A DNA stretch of 29,005 nucleotides from Brevundimonas sp. UBA5936 (GCA_002430835.1 DJDA01000085.1:1-29005), one strand, 5' to 3'. Shown: positions 6,572-14,915, counted from the stretch's first letter. Notes: generated by a model from the letters alone, not told the origin. Translations and numbers: made by a program.

Positions 6572-9190
6572 TCAGAAGCTGGCGGAGACGCCGAACCAGA
6601 AGGTGCGGCCGTATTCGGCGGATTCTTGCAGATAGCCCTGGTTCGGGCCGGTCACTTCGCGGCGGCCCGCATCGTTCAGGTTCTGACCTTCGGCGAAGAT
6701 CGTCACCCCGTTGTCGAAGCGCCAGCTGATCGAGGCGTCATACAGGTGACGGCCCTTCCAGTACTGATCGGCGTTGGGGATGGTGTCGTTGATCGTCTCC
6801 AGGAAGCCGCCGACGTAGTTGTGCGAGATCCGCGCCTCCAGCGGCCCGCGTTGATAGTAGATTGAGGCGTTGGTGGTGGTGTCCGGCTGCTGGAACAGGC
6901 CGGTGTGGCGCTCGCCCTTCGAGGTCAGGAAGGTGAACTCCGTGTCCAGGAAGGTGGCGTTGGCGCTGACGCCGAAGCCGTCGAAGGGCGCGGGCAGCAT
7001 GGTCAGGGCCTGCTGGAAGCCCAGTTCGATCCCGCGGATTTCGGCCGACTGGGCGTTCATCGGGGTGGAGACCTGGACGTCCTCCATGCCCCGGCCCACG
7101 TCCATGCGCTGGACGGAGCTGAGGGTGAAGATCTCGTTGTCGATCGACTTGGCGAAGACCGCGACCGAGATCAGGCCGTCCGTCGGATAATATTCGAACG
7201 ACAGGTCGAAGCCCTCGCTCTCGCGCGGCTCCAGATTGGGGTTGCCCCGTGACAGGGTCGGCTGGGAGCCGTCGAAGCTCAGGCTCTCACTGGCGGCCAG
7301 GGAGCCGAAGTCCGGGCGGCCGATGGTGTTGGTCCAGGCGGCGCGCACCACCATGTCCTCGCGCACGTCCCAGCGCAGGTGGACGCTGGGCAGCCAGTTC
7401 TCATAGCCGCCCTGGTTGTGCGCGGGGGTCAGGACGCCGCCGGTGTTGCGGGCGGCCTGGGATTCCACCTCGGTCTTCTCATAGCGCACCCCGCCCAGGA
7501 CGGTGACGTCGCCGATGCGATAGCTGGCCTGGCCATAGGCGGCGTAGACGTCTTCGGTCACGTCATAGTCGCCGGTCGGCAGAGCGGTCGTGGCGACGAA
7601 GCGGTCGCGGTTGGCCTCGAAGAAGCGCTCGGCCAGACCGGCGTCGATGCGGGCGCCCAGGTCATAGCGGCCCTGGATCAGCTCGCTGGGGCCGGCCACG
7701 TCCACTTCGTCGAAGGTGAAGGCGAAGCCGGGCGCGGTCTTATAGTCGGTACGGCGGCTGGCGTAGGAGCGGTCGCTGGAGCGGATCAGGCCGCCGAACT
7801 TCATCTTCAGGTTCCGCTCATGGCCGCCGTCGTCGAAGGCGGCGTTGAAGCGGGCCTGCACCGTGTCTTCATCGCTGGTGGTCAGGGACACGCGGCGCTG
7901 TTGCAGGTTGTAGCGCGAGGCATCGCGGAAGGCGGCCGGATCGGTCGGCGTGAAGACCGGGAAGAAGTCCGACGTATCGTAGCTGAAGCCGAAGTCGGAA
8001 TGGGCCGCCGTGCGGAACTCATACGAGGTGTTCGGCGTCTCCAGCGAGGCCTTGGAGTAGGAGAGGTCGCCGTCCAGCGTCCACTGGCTGGCGGCGTCCC
8101 ACTGGAATCCGCTGCGGACCAGGCCGATCTCGCGCTGGGTGATCGGCTGGTTCAGGCCGACGATGTTGCGTCCGGTCGCGAAGACGCCCGAAGTCTGCGT
8201 CTGGTTCGAGACGTTGCCGTTCGGCTCGGTGCGGAACTCGATGCGCTCCTCGTCGTCCTCCATGCTGGCCCACAGGGCCGAGGCCTCCCAGCGGAAGGTG
8301 TTGGACGGACGCCATTCCAGCTTGCCGTTCAGGCCCGAGCGCTGCTTGGTGTTGTTGTACCAGAACAGGCGGTTCTGGGTCGGCACCTGGATGCCGTTGC
8401 CGGTCGCCGAGCCGGAATCCACCGGCTTGCCGTCGGCGTCGTACTCGCGCACCGACGGCGCGGCGACCTCGACCTGAGGGATGTCGTAGTCGAGCTGCTC
8501 GTGCGAGGCGCCGACCACCACGCCCCATTCGTCATTGGCGCCGAAACGGCGGCCGGTGGCGAAGCTCAGGCGATAGGACGGATCGTCGTTGCGCACGTCG
8601 CCGTGGCGCTCATAGACGCCGTAGGAAGCCATGCCGTCGAAGAAGGGGCCGTTGCGGTCAAAGGCGCTGCGGGTGCGCACATTGATGACGCCGCCGATGG
8701 CGTTGCCGTCGTTCTCGGGCGTCACCGTCTTGATGACCTCCAGGCGGCCGGCCATGACCGAGGGGACGATGTCCATCGGCACGGTGCGGGCGCTCTCGTC
8801 GACCGAGCCGACGAAGGCGCCGTCGATGGTGGTGCGGTTATAGGTCGAGGCCAGGCCGCGCAGGATCGGCCAGCGCGGCTCGCCCTGGTCCTCCATGATC
8901 GAGACGCCGGGGATGCGGCGCAGGGCGGCGGCGGTGTTGTGGTCGGGCAGCTTGCCGATGTCGTCCGACGACACTGCGTCCATGACCTCGAACTGGCGGC
9001 GCTTGACGGCGATGGCGGCGCGCTGGGCTTCACGCTGGCCGGTGACGACGATCTCGCTGACTTCGACGGCGGCGTCCTGGCCTTCGGCCTGGGCCGAAAA
9101 TTGGGCCGAAGTCTGGGCCTGGGCGAGGGCGGGCGCGCACAGGGCCGAGGTGGCGAGCAGCCAGGCGGCGGCGCGGCGAACAGAGGTCAT
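6572..9190 (-). CDS. TonB-dependent receptor (Xanthomonas/Caulobacter type)
   Basis: 872 residues. A signal peptide ends near AQAQT (about residue 26), followed by a TonB box region (VSEIVVTGQRE, about 44-54). A plug domain of about 60-175 contains LPDHNTAAALRRIPGVSI, LRGLASTYNRTTIDG and NAIGGVINVRTRSAFD, and a 22-strand outer-membrane barrel ends in SASF with terminal Phe. The layout and length match the TonB-dependent receptors that are greatly expanded in Caulobacterales and import carbohydrates or other large nutrients. The ligand cannot be read from the sequence. No FecIR or sigma-factor signalling extension is present. The following gene encodes a secreted protein and probably shares the transcript. 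Confidence 0.92.
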   Translation of the reverse strand: MTSVRRAAAWLLATSALCAPALAQAQTSAQFSAQAEGQDAAVEVSEIVVTGQREAQRAAIAVKRRQFEVMDAVSSDDIGKLPDHNTAAALRRIPGVSIMEDQGEPRWPILRGLASTYNRTTIDGAFVGSVDESARTVPMDIVPSVMAGRLEVIKTVTPENDGNAIGGVINVRTRSAFDRNGPFFDGMASYGVYERHGDVRNDDPSYRLSFATGRRFGANDEWGVVVGASHEQLDYDIPQVEVAAPSVREYDADGKPVDSGSATGNGIQVPTQNRLFWYNNTKQRSGLNGKLEWRPSNTFRWEASALWASMEDDEERIEFRTEPNGNVSNQTQTSGVFATGRNIVGLNQPITQREIGLVRSGFQWDAASQWTLDGDLSYSKASLETPNTSYEFRTAAHSDFGFSYDTSDFFPVFTPTDPAAFRDASRYNLQQRRVSLTTSDEDTVQARFNAAFDDGGHERNLKMKFGGLIRSSDRSYASRRTDYKTAPGFAFTFDEVDVAGPSELIQGRYDLGARIDAGLAERFFEANRDRFVATTALPTGDYDVTEDVYAAYGQASYRIGDVTVLGGVRYEKTEVESQAARNTGGVLTPAHNQGGYENWLPSVHLRWDVREDMVVRAAWTNTIGRPDFGSLAASESLSFDGSQPTLSRGNPNLEPRESEGFDLSFEYYPTDGLISVAVFAKSIDNEIFTLSSVQRMDVGRGMEDVQVSTPMNAQSAEIRGIELGFQQALTMLPAPFDGFGVSANATFLDTEFTFLTSKGERHTGLFQQPDTTTNASIYYQRGPLEARISHNYVGGFLETINDTIPNADQYWKGRHLYDASISWRFDNGVTIFAEGQNLNDAGRREVTGPNQGYLQESAEYGRTFWFGVSASF

Positions 9191-9504
9191 GTTGGGAATC
9201 CCCGAAAGCGATACTGATGTCGGGGGGCGAGCTAGGCTTTAGCGGCGACGAAACGGTTTCAGCTCGATGGGGCTTTCATCACCGTTTGGCGCCCGTTCGG
9301 CGAAGAATGATCCAGAACCGGAATCCGCCAAGACCGGAAGGGCCGCCGACATTGACTCCCGGCCGCGTCGCCTTCATAAGCCCGGCCTTCTCGCATCGGG
9401 TTCCGCCCGAGGCGCGAACTGACTACGGACGATGCGTGAACCGCCGTTGAGATCGCCGCTCCAATCGGGGAGCAGCCGGGCCGCATCATGATGAAGAGTG
9501 ACAC
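9191..9504. promoter_or_regulatory. Divergent promoter region of the TonB receptor and rpsD
   Basis: This 314-base gap separates two divergent genes and I find no convincing coding sequence in it. On the minus strand GCTAAAGC (plus 9236-9243) fits the Caulobacter -10 pattern GCTANAWC at seven of eight positions, about 46 bases before the receptor ATG. Inverted-repeat elements lie at 9250-9287. The rpsD side has only a weak AAGAG before ATG 9505, and its promoter could not be placed. Confidence 0.45.
9250..9287. promoter_or_regulatory. Candidate operator upstream of the TonB receptor
   Basis: GAAACGGTTTC (9250-9260) is an 11-base palindrome. AAACGGT (9251-9257) also recurs inverted as ACCGTTT (9281-9287), 30 bases away, which is about three helical turns. 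The arrangement sits just upstream of the putative receptor -10 element. Palindromes of this kind resemble LacI-family operators, but no regulator gene is adjacent. Confidence 0.35.
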
Positions 9505-10122
9505 ATGTCCAAGCGCCATAGCGCCAAGTACAAACTCGACCGGGCCATGGGTGAAAACCTGTGGGGTCGCGCCAAGTCTCCCGTCAACAAGCGTTCCTAC
9601 GGCCCCGGCCAGCACGGCCAGCGCCGCAAGTCCAAGGTCTCGGACTTTGGTCTGCAGCTGAAGGCCAAGCAGAAGCTGAAGGGCTACTACGGCAACATCA
9701 CCGAGAAGCAATTCGCGGCCACCTACGCCGAAGCCGCCCGTCGTAAGGGCAACACCTCGGAAAACCTGATCGGCCTGCTGGAATCGCGTCTGGACGCCAT
9801 CGTCTACCGCGCCAAGTTCGTGCCGACCGTCTGGGCTGCTCGCCAGTTCGTCTCGCACGGCCACGTGACCGTCGACGGCAAGAAGGTCGACATCGGTTCG
9901 TACCGCGTCAAGCCGGGCCAGGTCATCGAGGTCAAGGAAAAGTCGCGCAACATGGCGCTGGTGCTCGAAGCCCAGCAGTCGAGCGAGCGCGACCTGCCTG
10001 ACTATCTGGAACTGGGCGATCGTGGTTTCTCGGTCCGTTACGGCCGCGTGCCGGAACTGTCCGACGTGCCCTATCCGGTGAAGATGGAGCCGAACCTGGT
10101 CGTCGAATACTACTCCTCGTAA
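9505..10122 (+). CDS. rpsD: 30S ribosomal protein S4
   Basis: 205 residues, the usual length. S4 nucleates assembly of the 30S 5' domain by binding 16S rRNA and contributes to decoding accuracy. The N-terminal region (KYKLDRAMGENLWGR, SYGPGQHG) belongs to the zinc-free form lacking cysteines, and the S4 RNA-binding domain covers about 93-155 (LESRLDAIVYRAKFVPT, HGHVTVDGKKVDIGSY). It stands alone, away from the alpha operon, as is common in alphaproteobacteria, and has its own terminator. Codon use is strongly biased, as expected for a highly expressed gene. The Shine-Dalgarno sequence is weak. Confidence 0.97.
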   Translation: MSKRHSAKYKLDRAMGENLWGRAKSPVNKRSYGPGQHGQRRKSKVSDFGLQLKAKQKLKGYYGNITEKQFAATYAEAARRKGNTSENLIGLLESRLDAIVYRAKFVPTVWAARQFVSHGHVTVDGKKVDIGSYRVKPGQVIEVKEKSRNMALVLEAQQSSERDLPDYLELGDRGFSVRYGRVPELSDVPYPVKMEPNLVVEYYSS

Positions 10123-10168
10123 GTTCGACGATCCCGCCCGATCCGTCGGGTTGCGGTTCAAGACAAGA

Positions 10169-10200
10169 AGAGGCTCCGGCTCGCCGGGGCCTCTTTTTTT
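10169..10200 (+). terminator. Rho-independent terminator of rpsD
   Basis: A 12-bp stem with one G-U pair and a tight loop at 10181-10182 is followed by seven T, 46 bases after the rpsD stop. Confidence 0.92.
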
Positions 10201-10284
10201 AATGAGGCACAGCGGCGGTTCCCTTTTGGGCCAAACCAAGGCATGGTGCCTTTTGCTGTCAGGATCGAGCCGCGGGAGGCCGAG

Positions 10285-10680
10285 ATGAGATATCGGAGCG
10301 CTTTCTGCGTCGCTGTTGCGCTGTCTGTCGCCGCCCTGGCCGGGTGCGCCGCGAAACCGGGCGCCCTGGTGCGGACCGAGGGGATGCCGGGCCAGCTGGA
10401 GCCGATCCACGCCGCCGCCTTCACTCGCGATCTGGCCGTGTTCCGCGTCAGCTCGAACGGCTGCACCGACAAGAGCGACGTGAAGCCCTTCATCACCCAG
10501 CTCAAGGACTCGGCGGTGATCACCCTGCGTCGCCTGGATGAGGATCGTTGCAGCCGCCCGGTCAGGGGCGGGGTGCAGATGGAGTGGACCTTCAAGGAAC
10601 TGGGCCTGCCGCCCGGCGCCAACGTTCTGGTCAACAATCCCTACATGATGGACAGTGAAGTCGTGGCCATTAGCCAATAA
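10285..10680 (+). CDS. Small lipoprotein, paralogue of the one at 13365
   Basis: 131 residues from ATG 10285. This start is chosen over ATG 10243 because GGGAGG (10274-10279) lies at the right distance and a clean lipoprotein signal peptide follows, with lipobox LAGC and acylated Cys21. The mature domain contains SNGCT, ITLRR, a second cysteine and MEWTFKELGL then NP. The same series occurs in the lipoprotein at 13365, so the two are homologous. The two mature-domain cysteines may form a disulfide. No named family is recognised; the predicted place is the periplasmic face of an envelope membrane. A terminator directly follows. Confidence 0.8.
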   Translation: MRYRSAFCVAVALSVAALAGCAAKPGALVRTEGMPGQLEPIHAAAFTRDLAVFRVSSNGCTDKSDVKPFITQLKDSAVITLRRLDEDRCSRPVRGGVQMEWTFKELGLPPGANVLVNNPYMMDSEVVAISQ

Positions 10681-10688
10681 GGGCTGGG

Positions 10689-10710
10689 GCGGCTTAAGGG
10701 CCGCTTTTTT
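10689..10710 (+). terminator. Terminator after the first lipoprotein gene
   Basis: GCGGC (10689-10693) pairs with GCCGC (10700-10704) and is followed directly by six T, nine bases after the stop codon. Confidence 0.75.
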
Positions 10711-10743
10711 CAAATTTCGTTATTCATATCGAGACAGCCAGGG

Positions 10744-10765
10744 TTAACGCCTTGGCCTCTAGGAC
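10744..10765 (+). promoter_or_regulatory. Candidate promoter of the GGDEF-EAL gene
   Basis: TTAAC (10744-10748) and TCTAG (10758-10762) are separated by 9 bases, 34 bases before ATG 10796. A similar TTAAC-N8-TCTAG pair precedes the DUF2336 gene at 21126. TTAAC resembles a CtrA half-site and CTAG a Caulobacter -10 core. The assignment is inference. Confidence 0.3.
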
Positions 10766-10795
10766 GGTGGACTCCTTTTCTCCACGGCGTCTCCC

Positions 10796-13150
10796 ATGCG
10801 TGTCCTGACCTGTCTGACCGATGAGCACCATCTGGGGCTCGTCGCCCTGGCTGCCCTGATCTGCCTGCTGGGCAGCTTCGTCACCACAGGGTTGTTGCGG
10901 CGGATCAGGGAAAACGGGGGGCTGTCGCGTCTTTCGTGGCTGTTCCTGGGCGCCGTCGCGGGCGGGGCGACGATCTGGTGCACCCATTTCGTGGCCATGA
11001 TCGCCTATCGACCGGGCGTCGAGACCGCCTATGAGCCGATGCTGACGGGCGTCTCCCTGGCGGTGGCGATCCTGGGCGTGGGCCTGGCCCTGGCGACGGC
11101 CTCCATGCGACGTCGTTTCGCCGTCGAGGCGGGCGGCGCCCTGTTCGGCTTGGCCGTGGCCGGGATGCACTTCGTCGGCATGGCCGCCCTGTCGGTCGAG
11201 GCCGTGGTCCATTGGTCGGCCGTCTATCTGGCGGTCTCCATCGCCGGTTCGGTGGTTTTCGGCGCCCTGGCCTTCCGTCTGGCGGCGGCTGACGATCGTT
11301 TCGCGCGGCTGAAGGGCGGGACGGCCATGGTGCTGGGCATCGTCTGCCTGCACTTCACGGCGATGGCGGCGATGACCGTCATCCCGCTGGGCCCGCTGGA
11401 TGGGATGCTGACGGGCGAGGACGCACGCAGCGTGCTGGCGCTGGGCGTCGCCGGCGTCGGCCTGCTGGTGCTGGGCGCCGGCGCCGCCAGTCACGCGCTG
11501 GATCGGGAGGCTCTGGCGCTGAACCGCGAGCGTCTGCAGTACCTGCTCGAGACCGGCGTCGACGGCATGGCGATCGAGCGCGACGGCGTCATCGTGGCCG
11601 TCAACGAAGTCCTGGCCGAATTGGCCGGAACCGACCGTGACAATCTGATCGGCGCCGACCTGGGGGACTGGGTGCAGGACGCGCACCGTCTCGACGACGG
11701 CGCTGTGACCCAGACCATACTGATGGCCGGCGGCGAGGAGATCCCTGTCGAACTGTCGGCCCGCCGCGATCTGACGGCGCGCAGCCGCACCATGATCTAC
11801 GCCGTGCGCGACCTGCGCGCCCGCATGGCCCAGGAGCGCCGCATCGCCCACCTGGCCCGCAACGACAGCCTGACCGGCCTGCCCAACCGCGCCTCCTTCC
11901 TGGAGCGGTTGACGCGCCAGAAGCAGACGGCGGCCGAGGGCGAGACCCTGGCCCTGTTCGCCCTGGACCTGGATCGGTTCAAGGAGGTCAACGACCTGTA
12001 CGGCCACGCCGTCGGCGACCAGCTTCTGTGCATCATCGCCGAGCGTATGAAGGGCGTGCTGCGCGAGGGCGAATTCATCGCGCGTCAGGGCGGGGACGAA
12101 TTCCTGGCCCTGGCCTCGGTCTCAACCCGCGACGGAGCCCGCGCGGTGGCCGAGCGTCTGCGCCAGGCCGTGATCCAGACCGTGACCCTGGACCATGCCG
12201 ACGTGTCGTGCGGCGCCAGCATCGGCGTGTCGCTGTGGCCGGAAGACGCCCAGGACGTGTCCACCCTGATCAACAACGCCGACCTGGCCATGTACCGGGC
12301 CAAGGCGTCGCTGACCCAGGACGTCTGCTTCTATGAGGCGGACATGGACCAGGCGGTCCGCGCCCGACGCCGCGTCACCCAGGCCCTACGCGAGGCGCTC
12401 GAGAACGAGCGGTTCGAGCTGCACTATCAGGTCCAGGCCTCGGTCGAGACCGGCAAGGCCACCGGCTATGAAGTCCTGCTGCGCTGGAAGAACGATGAAG
12501 GCCGCTACATCTCGCCGGCCGACTTCATCCCCGTGGCCGAGGAGAACGGCCTGATCCTGCCGATCGGCGAATGGGTGCTGCGCCAGGCCTGCCGCCAGGC
12601 CGCCGCCTGGGACGAGCCGCATCGCATCGCCGTGAACCTGTCGCCGGTCCAGTTGAGCCACGTTGATCTGCCCCGCCTGGTGCATCAGATCCTGCTGGAG
12701 ACCGGCCTGTCGCCGTCGCGCCTGGAGCTGGAGATCACCGAGACGGCCATGATCACCGACATGGCGCGCACCACCCATGTGCTGCGCCAGCTGAAGGCGC
12801 TGGGCGTGACCATCGCCATGGACGACTTCGGCACGGGCTATTCCTCGCTGTCGACGCTGAAGGCCTTCCCCTTCGACAAGATCAAGCTGGACCGCTCCTT
12901 CATGACCGAACTGGACGGCGAGGCGCCGCAGTCGCGGGCCATCATCCGCGCCGTCCTGACCATCGGCGAAAGCCTGTCGATCCCGGTCCTGGCCGAAGGC
13001 GTCGAGACCGCCGAGCAGTTGGCCTTCCTGCGCGCTCAGGGCTGCAATGAGGTTCAGGGCTATCTGTTGGGCCGCCCTCAGCCCGAGGCCGACGCGCTGA
13101 ACCACGGCGCGGCATGGATTGATCTGCAGGAGACGGCGACGGCTGCGTGA
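10796..13150 (+). CDS. Membrane c-di-GMP enzyme: MHYT-PAS-GGDEF-EAL
   Basis: 784 residues. About seven membrane helices (10-235) carry three MHYT-type motifs: THFVAM 63-68, GMHFVGM 123-129 and LHFTAM 185-190. This sensor may bind metal or a small gas. A PAS-like domain follows (about 245-340), then GGDEF (about 353-515) with intact GGDEF at 432-436. The inhibitory-site position reads REGE instead of RxxD, so product inhibition may be weak. The EAL domain (about 525-775) has EVL (559-561), NLSPVQL, EITETAM, MDDFGTGYSS, KLDRSF, AEGVET and QGYLLGRP, so the phosphodiesterase residues appear present. Both synthesis and hydrolysis of c-di-GMP are possible. Neighbours are paralogous lipoproteins. 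The start at 10796 lacks a clear Shine-Dalgarno. Confidence 0.9.
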   Translation: MRVLTCLTDEHHLGLVALAALICLLGSFVTTGLLRRIRENGGLSRLSWLFLGAVAGGATIWCTHFVAMIAYRPGVETAYEPMLTGVSLAVAILGVGLALATASMRRRFAVEAGGALFGLAVAGMHFVGMAALSVEAVVHWSAVYLAVSIAGSVVFGALAFRLAAADDRFARLKGGTAMVLGIVCLHFTAMAAMTVIPLGPLDGMLTGEDARSVLALGVAGVGLLVLGAGAASHALDREALALNRERLQYLLETGVDGMAIERDGVIVAVNEVLAELAGTDRDNLIGADLGDWVQDAHRLDDGAVTQTILMAGGEEIPVELSARRDLTARSRTMIYAVRDLRARMAQERRIAHLARNDSLTGLPNRASFLERLTRQKQTAAEGETLALFALDLDRFKEVNDLYGHAVGDQLLCIIAERMKGVLREGEFIARQGGDEFLALASVSTRDGARAVAERLRQAVIQTVTLDHADVSCGASIGVSLWPEDAQDVSTLINNADLAMYRAKASLTQDVCFYEADMDQAVRARRRVTQALREALENERFELHYQVQASVETGKATGYEVLLRWKNDEGRYISPADFIPVAEENGLILPIGEWVLRQACRQAAAWDEPHRIAVNLSPVQLSHVDLPRLVHQILLETGLSPSRLELEITETAMITDMARTTHVLRQLKALGVTIAMDDFGTGYSSLSTLKAFPFDKIKLDRSFMTELDGEAPQSRAIIRAVLTIGESLSIPVLAEGVETAEQLAFLRAQGCNEVQGYLLGRPQPEADALNHGAAWIDLQETATAA

Positions 13151-13236
13151 CGGACGGCGATCCTTGCCGATTATTCACATGACCCTGCGGCCGGGCGCTG
13201 GCAGGGTCCGGCCAAGTTAAAAAAGGGACGCCTCTC

Positions 13237-13365
13237 ATGCGCCGCATCATCATCGCCCTGGCCTTGGCGGCCGTCGCCGCACCGGCTCTGTCGGGCTGCA
13301 TCATCATCGCCACAGAGAAGCCGACCACGCGCGTCATTCATACGCCGCCGGCGGAAGGCGCCTGA
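13237..13365 (+). CDS. Very small lipoprotein (42 aa)
   Basis: A 42-residue product starting at ATG 13237 after AAGGGA. It is a type II signal peptide (MRRIIIALALAAVAAPALSGC) with acylated Cys21 and a mature part of only 22 residues, rich in Thr and Pro. Its TGA shares one base with the ATG of the next lipoprotein (TGATG), so the two are probably translationally coupled. No family is recognised. It could be a small envelope lipoprotein or serve mainly as a coupled leader for the downstream gene. Confidence 0.65.
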   Translation: MRRIIIALALAAVAAPALSGCIIIATEKPTTRVIHTPPAEGA

Positions 13366-13745
13366 TGCGCGGCGCTCTGCTGGCCGTCGTCGCCCTGCTG
13401 CCCCTGCTGGGCGGTTGCGTCATCTATTCCAATGAGGGCGGCGAGAAGGTCTCGGTCATCACGGATCGCGATATGGTCAAGGCCGAAGCCGTGGAGGCGG
13501 TGCGCCGCGTCGACTTCGACGGCCAGCGTCTGAACGTCGTCGTCGGGTCCAACGGCTGCACCGAAGCGTCGAGCTTCGAAGTGCGGATCAAGGACGCTGA
13601 TCCGGCCGAGCTGACGCTGGTGCGCCGTACGCCTGATATGTGCCGCGCCCTCGTGCCCGAAGGCGTGACGGTCAGCTGGACCTACGCCGAACTGGGCCTG
13701 GAAGCGGGCCAGCCGGTCCGGGTGATCAACCCGATCAGCCTGTAG
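13365..13745 (+). CDS. Small lipoprotein, paralogue of the one at 10285
   Basis: 126 residues with a lipoprotein signal peptide (MRGALLAVVALLPLLGGC, Cys18). The mature domain shares SNGCT, LTLVRR, a second Cys, VSWTYAELGL and a final NP with the lipoprotein at 10285, so the two flank the GGDEF-EAL gene as paralogues. GGAAGG lies inside the end of the 42-residue gene and should drive translation. Function is unknown; location is the cell envelope. A good terminator ends the unit. Confidence 0.8.
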   Translation: MRGALLAVVALLPLLGGCVIYSNEGGEKVSVITDRDMVKAEAVEAVRRVDFDGQRLNVVVGSNGCTEASSFEVRIKDADPAELTLVRRTPDMCRALVPEGVTVSWTYAELGLEAGQPVRVINPISL

Positions 13746-13790
13746 GCGACGCCTTCTTCTTGAGGCGGACTGTTCGCCGGTCGAGACGAT

Positions 13791-13825
13791 AGGGGGTGCG
13801 GGACTTGGGTCTCGCCCCCCTTTTT
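13791..13825 (+). terminator. Terminator after the second lipoprotein gene
   Basis: The arms 13791-13804 and 13809-13821 pair over 12 positions with one bulged T and one G-U pair, followed by a T-run. Read on the minus strand there is no T-run, so it does not serve the convergent xylanase gene. Confidence 0.75.
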
Positions 13826-13842
13826 CTTGCCGCTGACCGTCT

Positions 13843-14913
13843 TCAGGCGCCGAATGCGCCGGACAGCACGCCGAACAGCGGGTTGGGTCGTCCCTCGTCA
13901 TTGAACAGCAGAGGGCTGTCCTGGCCGTCGTCGTTCTTGCCGCGCCGCAGCCAGGAATCGCTGTCGCGCACCCCCCAGACGGTGAAGGCGAACCGCTGGG
14001 CGGGCGGCAGGTCCATGAAGGCCCCGGCCAGTTCCGCCACGCGCGCCGTCTGCTGCTCGCGCCGCTGTGCGCGAGGGCGTAGGTCGGGCAGGCGGCCGCC
14101 GCGTGTCAGCGAGGCGTCCAGTTCGGAGACATGGATGGGAAGGCCGAACTGACGGGCCTCGTTCATGAAGCCCGCGATCTGGCCCTTGGGGATTTCGATG
14201 TCGAGGTGGGACTGGATGCCGATGCCCTGCACCGGGGCGCCCGCCTTCAGCAACCGCTCGACCAGACGCAGGAAGGTCGCGCCCTTCTTGGGCGTGTTCT
14301 CCAGATTGTAGTCGTTCAGGAACAGGGTCGCCTCGGGCGCGGCGATGCGGGCCTGTTCGAAGGCGCGGATGATATAGGCGTCGATGCCGCCCAGGCCCCG
14401 GCTCCAGACGCAGTCGCGATAGCCGCTGCCGTCATCCTCGACCGGCTCGTTGACTACGTCCCAGCCGATGATCTGGCTGCGCCAGCGTCCGGCGACCTCG
14501 GCGATGTAGCGGTCATGCTCGGCGATGAAGCGCGGTCGGTCATTGACGATGGCGGTGAACCAAGGGTGGTCCTGCGCATACCAGATCAGGGCGTGGCCGA
14601 AGAGGCGGATGCCCAGATCACGCGCGAAATAGGCGATGCGGTCCGGCGCGTCGAAGCGCAGGGAGCCGTCCTCTTGGAGGATGTACTCCATCTTCATCTC
14701 CCACTCGGGCGTGAGTTGGGAGAAGTGGGTGGAGACCAGCCGGAACCAGTCCTGATCCGACAACTGGCCCGACATGGCGACAGTGCCGACCGGGAAGGGG
14801 GCGACGGCTTTCAGCGGACGGATGGGGCCGGTCGGCGGCGTGGCGGGCGCCTCGCCCGCGCCGCAGGACGCAAGCGCGAGAGTCGAGGCCAGCAGGGCGC
14901 GACGGTCGATCAC
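13843..14913 (-). CDS. GH10 endo-1,4-beta-xylanase-like lipoprotein
   Basis: 356 residues of glycoside hydrolase family 10, a (beta/alpha)8 barrel that cleaves xylan internally. The acid/base is E156 in WDVVNEPV and the nucleophile E264 in HVSELDASL; GHALIWY (106-112) and NDYN (200-203) are further family motifs. The N-terminus has RR at 4-5, a hydrophobic stretch and lipobox LASC (Cys17), suggesting a Tat-type or ordinary exported lipoprotein. The start is GTG at 14911-14913, two bases after the fliJ stop, with GAGGG inside the end of fliJ as ribosome binding site. An envelope polysaccharide hydrolase joined to flagellar export genes is unexpected. Whether xylan is the real substrate is unproven. 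Confidence 0.88.
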   Translation of the reverse strand: MIDRRALLASTLALASCGAGEAPATPPTGPIRPLKAVAPFPVGTVAMSGQLSDQDWFRLVSTHFSQLTPEWEMKMEYILQEDGSLRFDAPDRIAYFARDLGIRLFGHALIWYAQDHPWFTAIVNDRPRFIAEHDRYIAEVAGRWRSQIIGWDVVNEPVEDDGSGYRDCVWSRGLGGIDAYIIRAFEQARIAAPEATLFLNDYNLENTPKKGATFLRLVERLLKAGAPVQGIGIQSHLDIEIPKGQIAGFMNEARQFGLPIHVSELDASLTRGGRLPDLRPRAQRREQQTARVAELAGAFMDLPPAQRFAFTVWGVRDSDSWLRRGKNDDGQDSPLLFNDEGRPNPLFGVLSGAFGA

Positions 14914-14915
14914 GT

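Noticed and set aside
7379..9217. 612-codon plus-strand frame antisense to the TonB receptor
   Set aside because: Ala/Gly/Val/Arg-rich composition typical of a GC-rich shadow frame; the opposite strand encodes a complete receptor.
9259..10713. 484-codon minus-strand frame over rpsD and the lipoprotein gene
   Set aside because: It is antisense to rpsD and has no domain or start signal.
10724..12007. 427-codon minus-strand frame within the GGDEF-EAL gene
   Set aside because: Gln/Gly/His-rich shadow composition; the plus strand has complete catalytic motifs.
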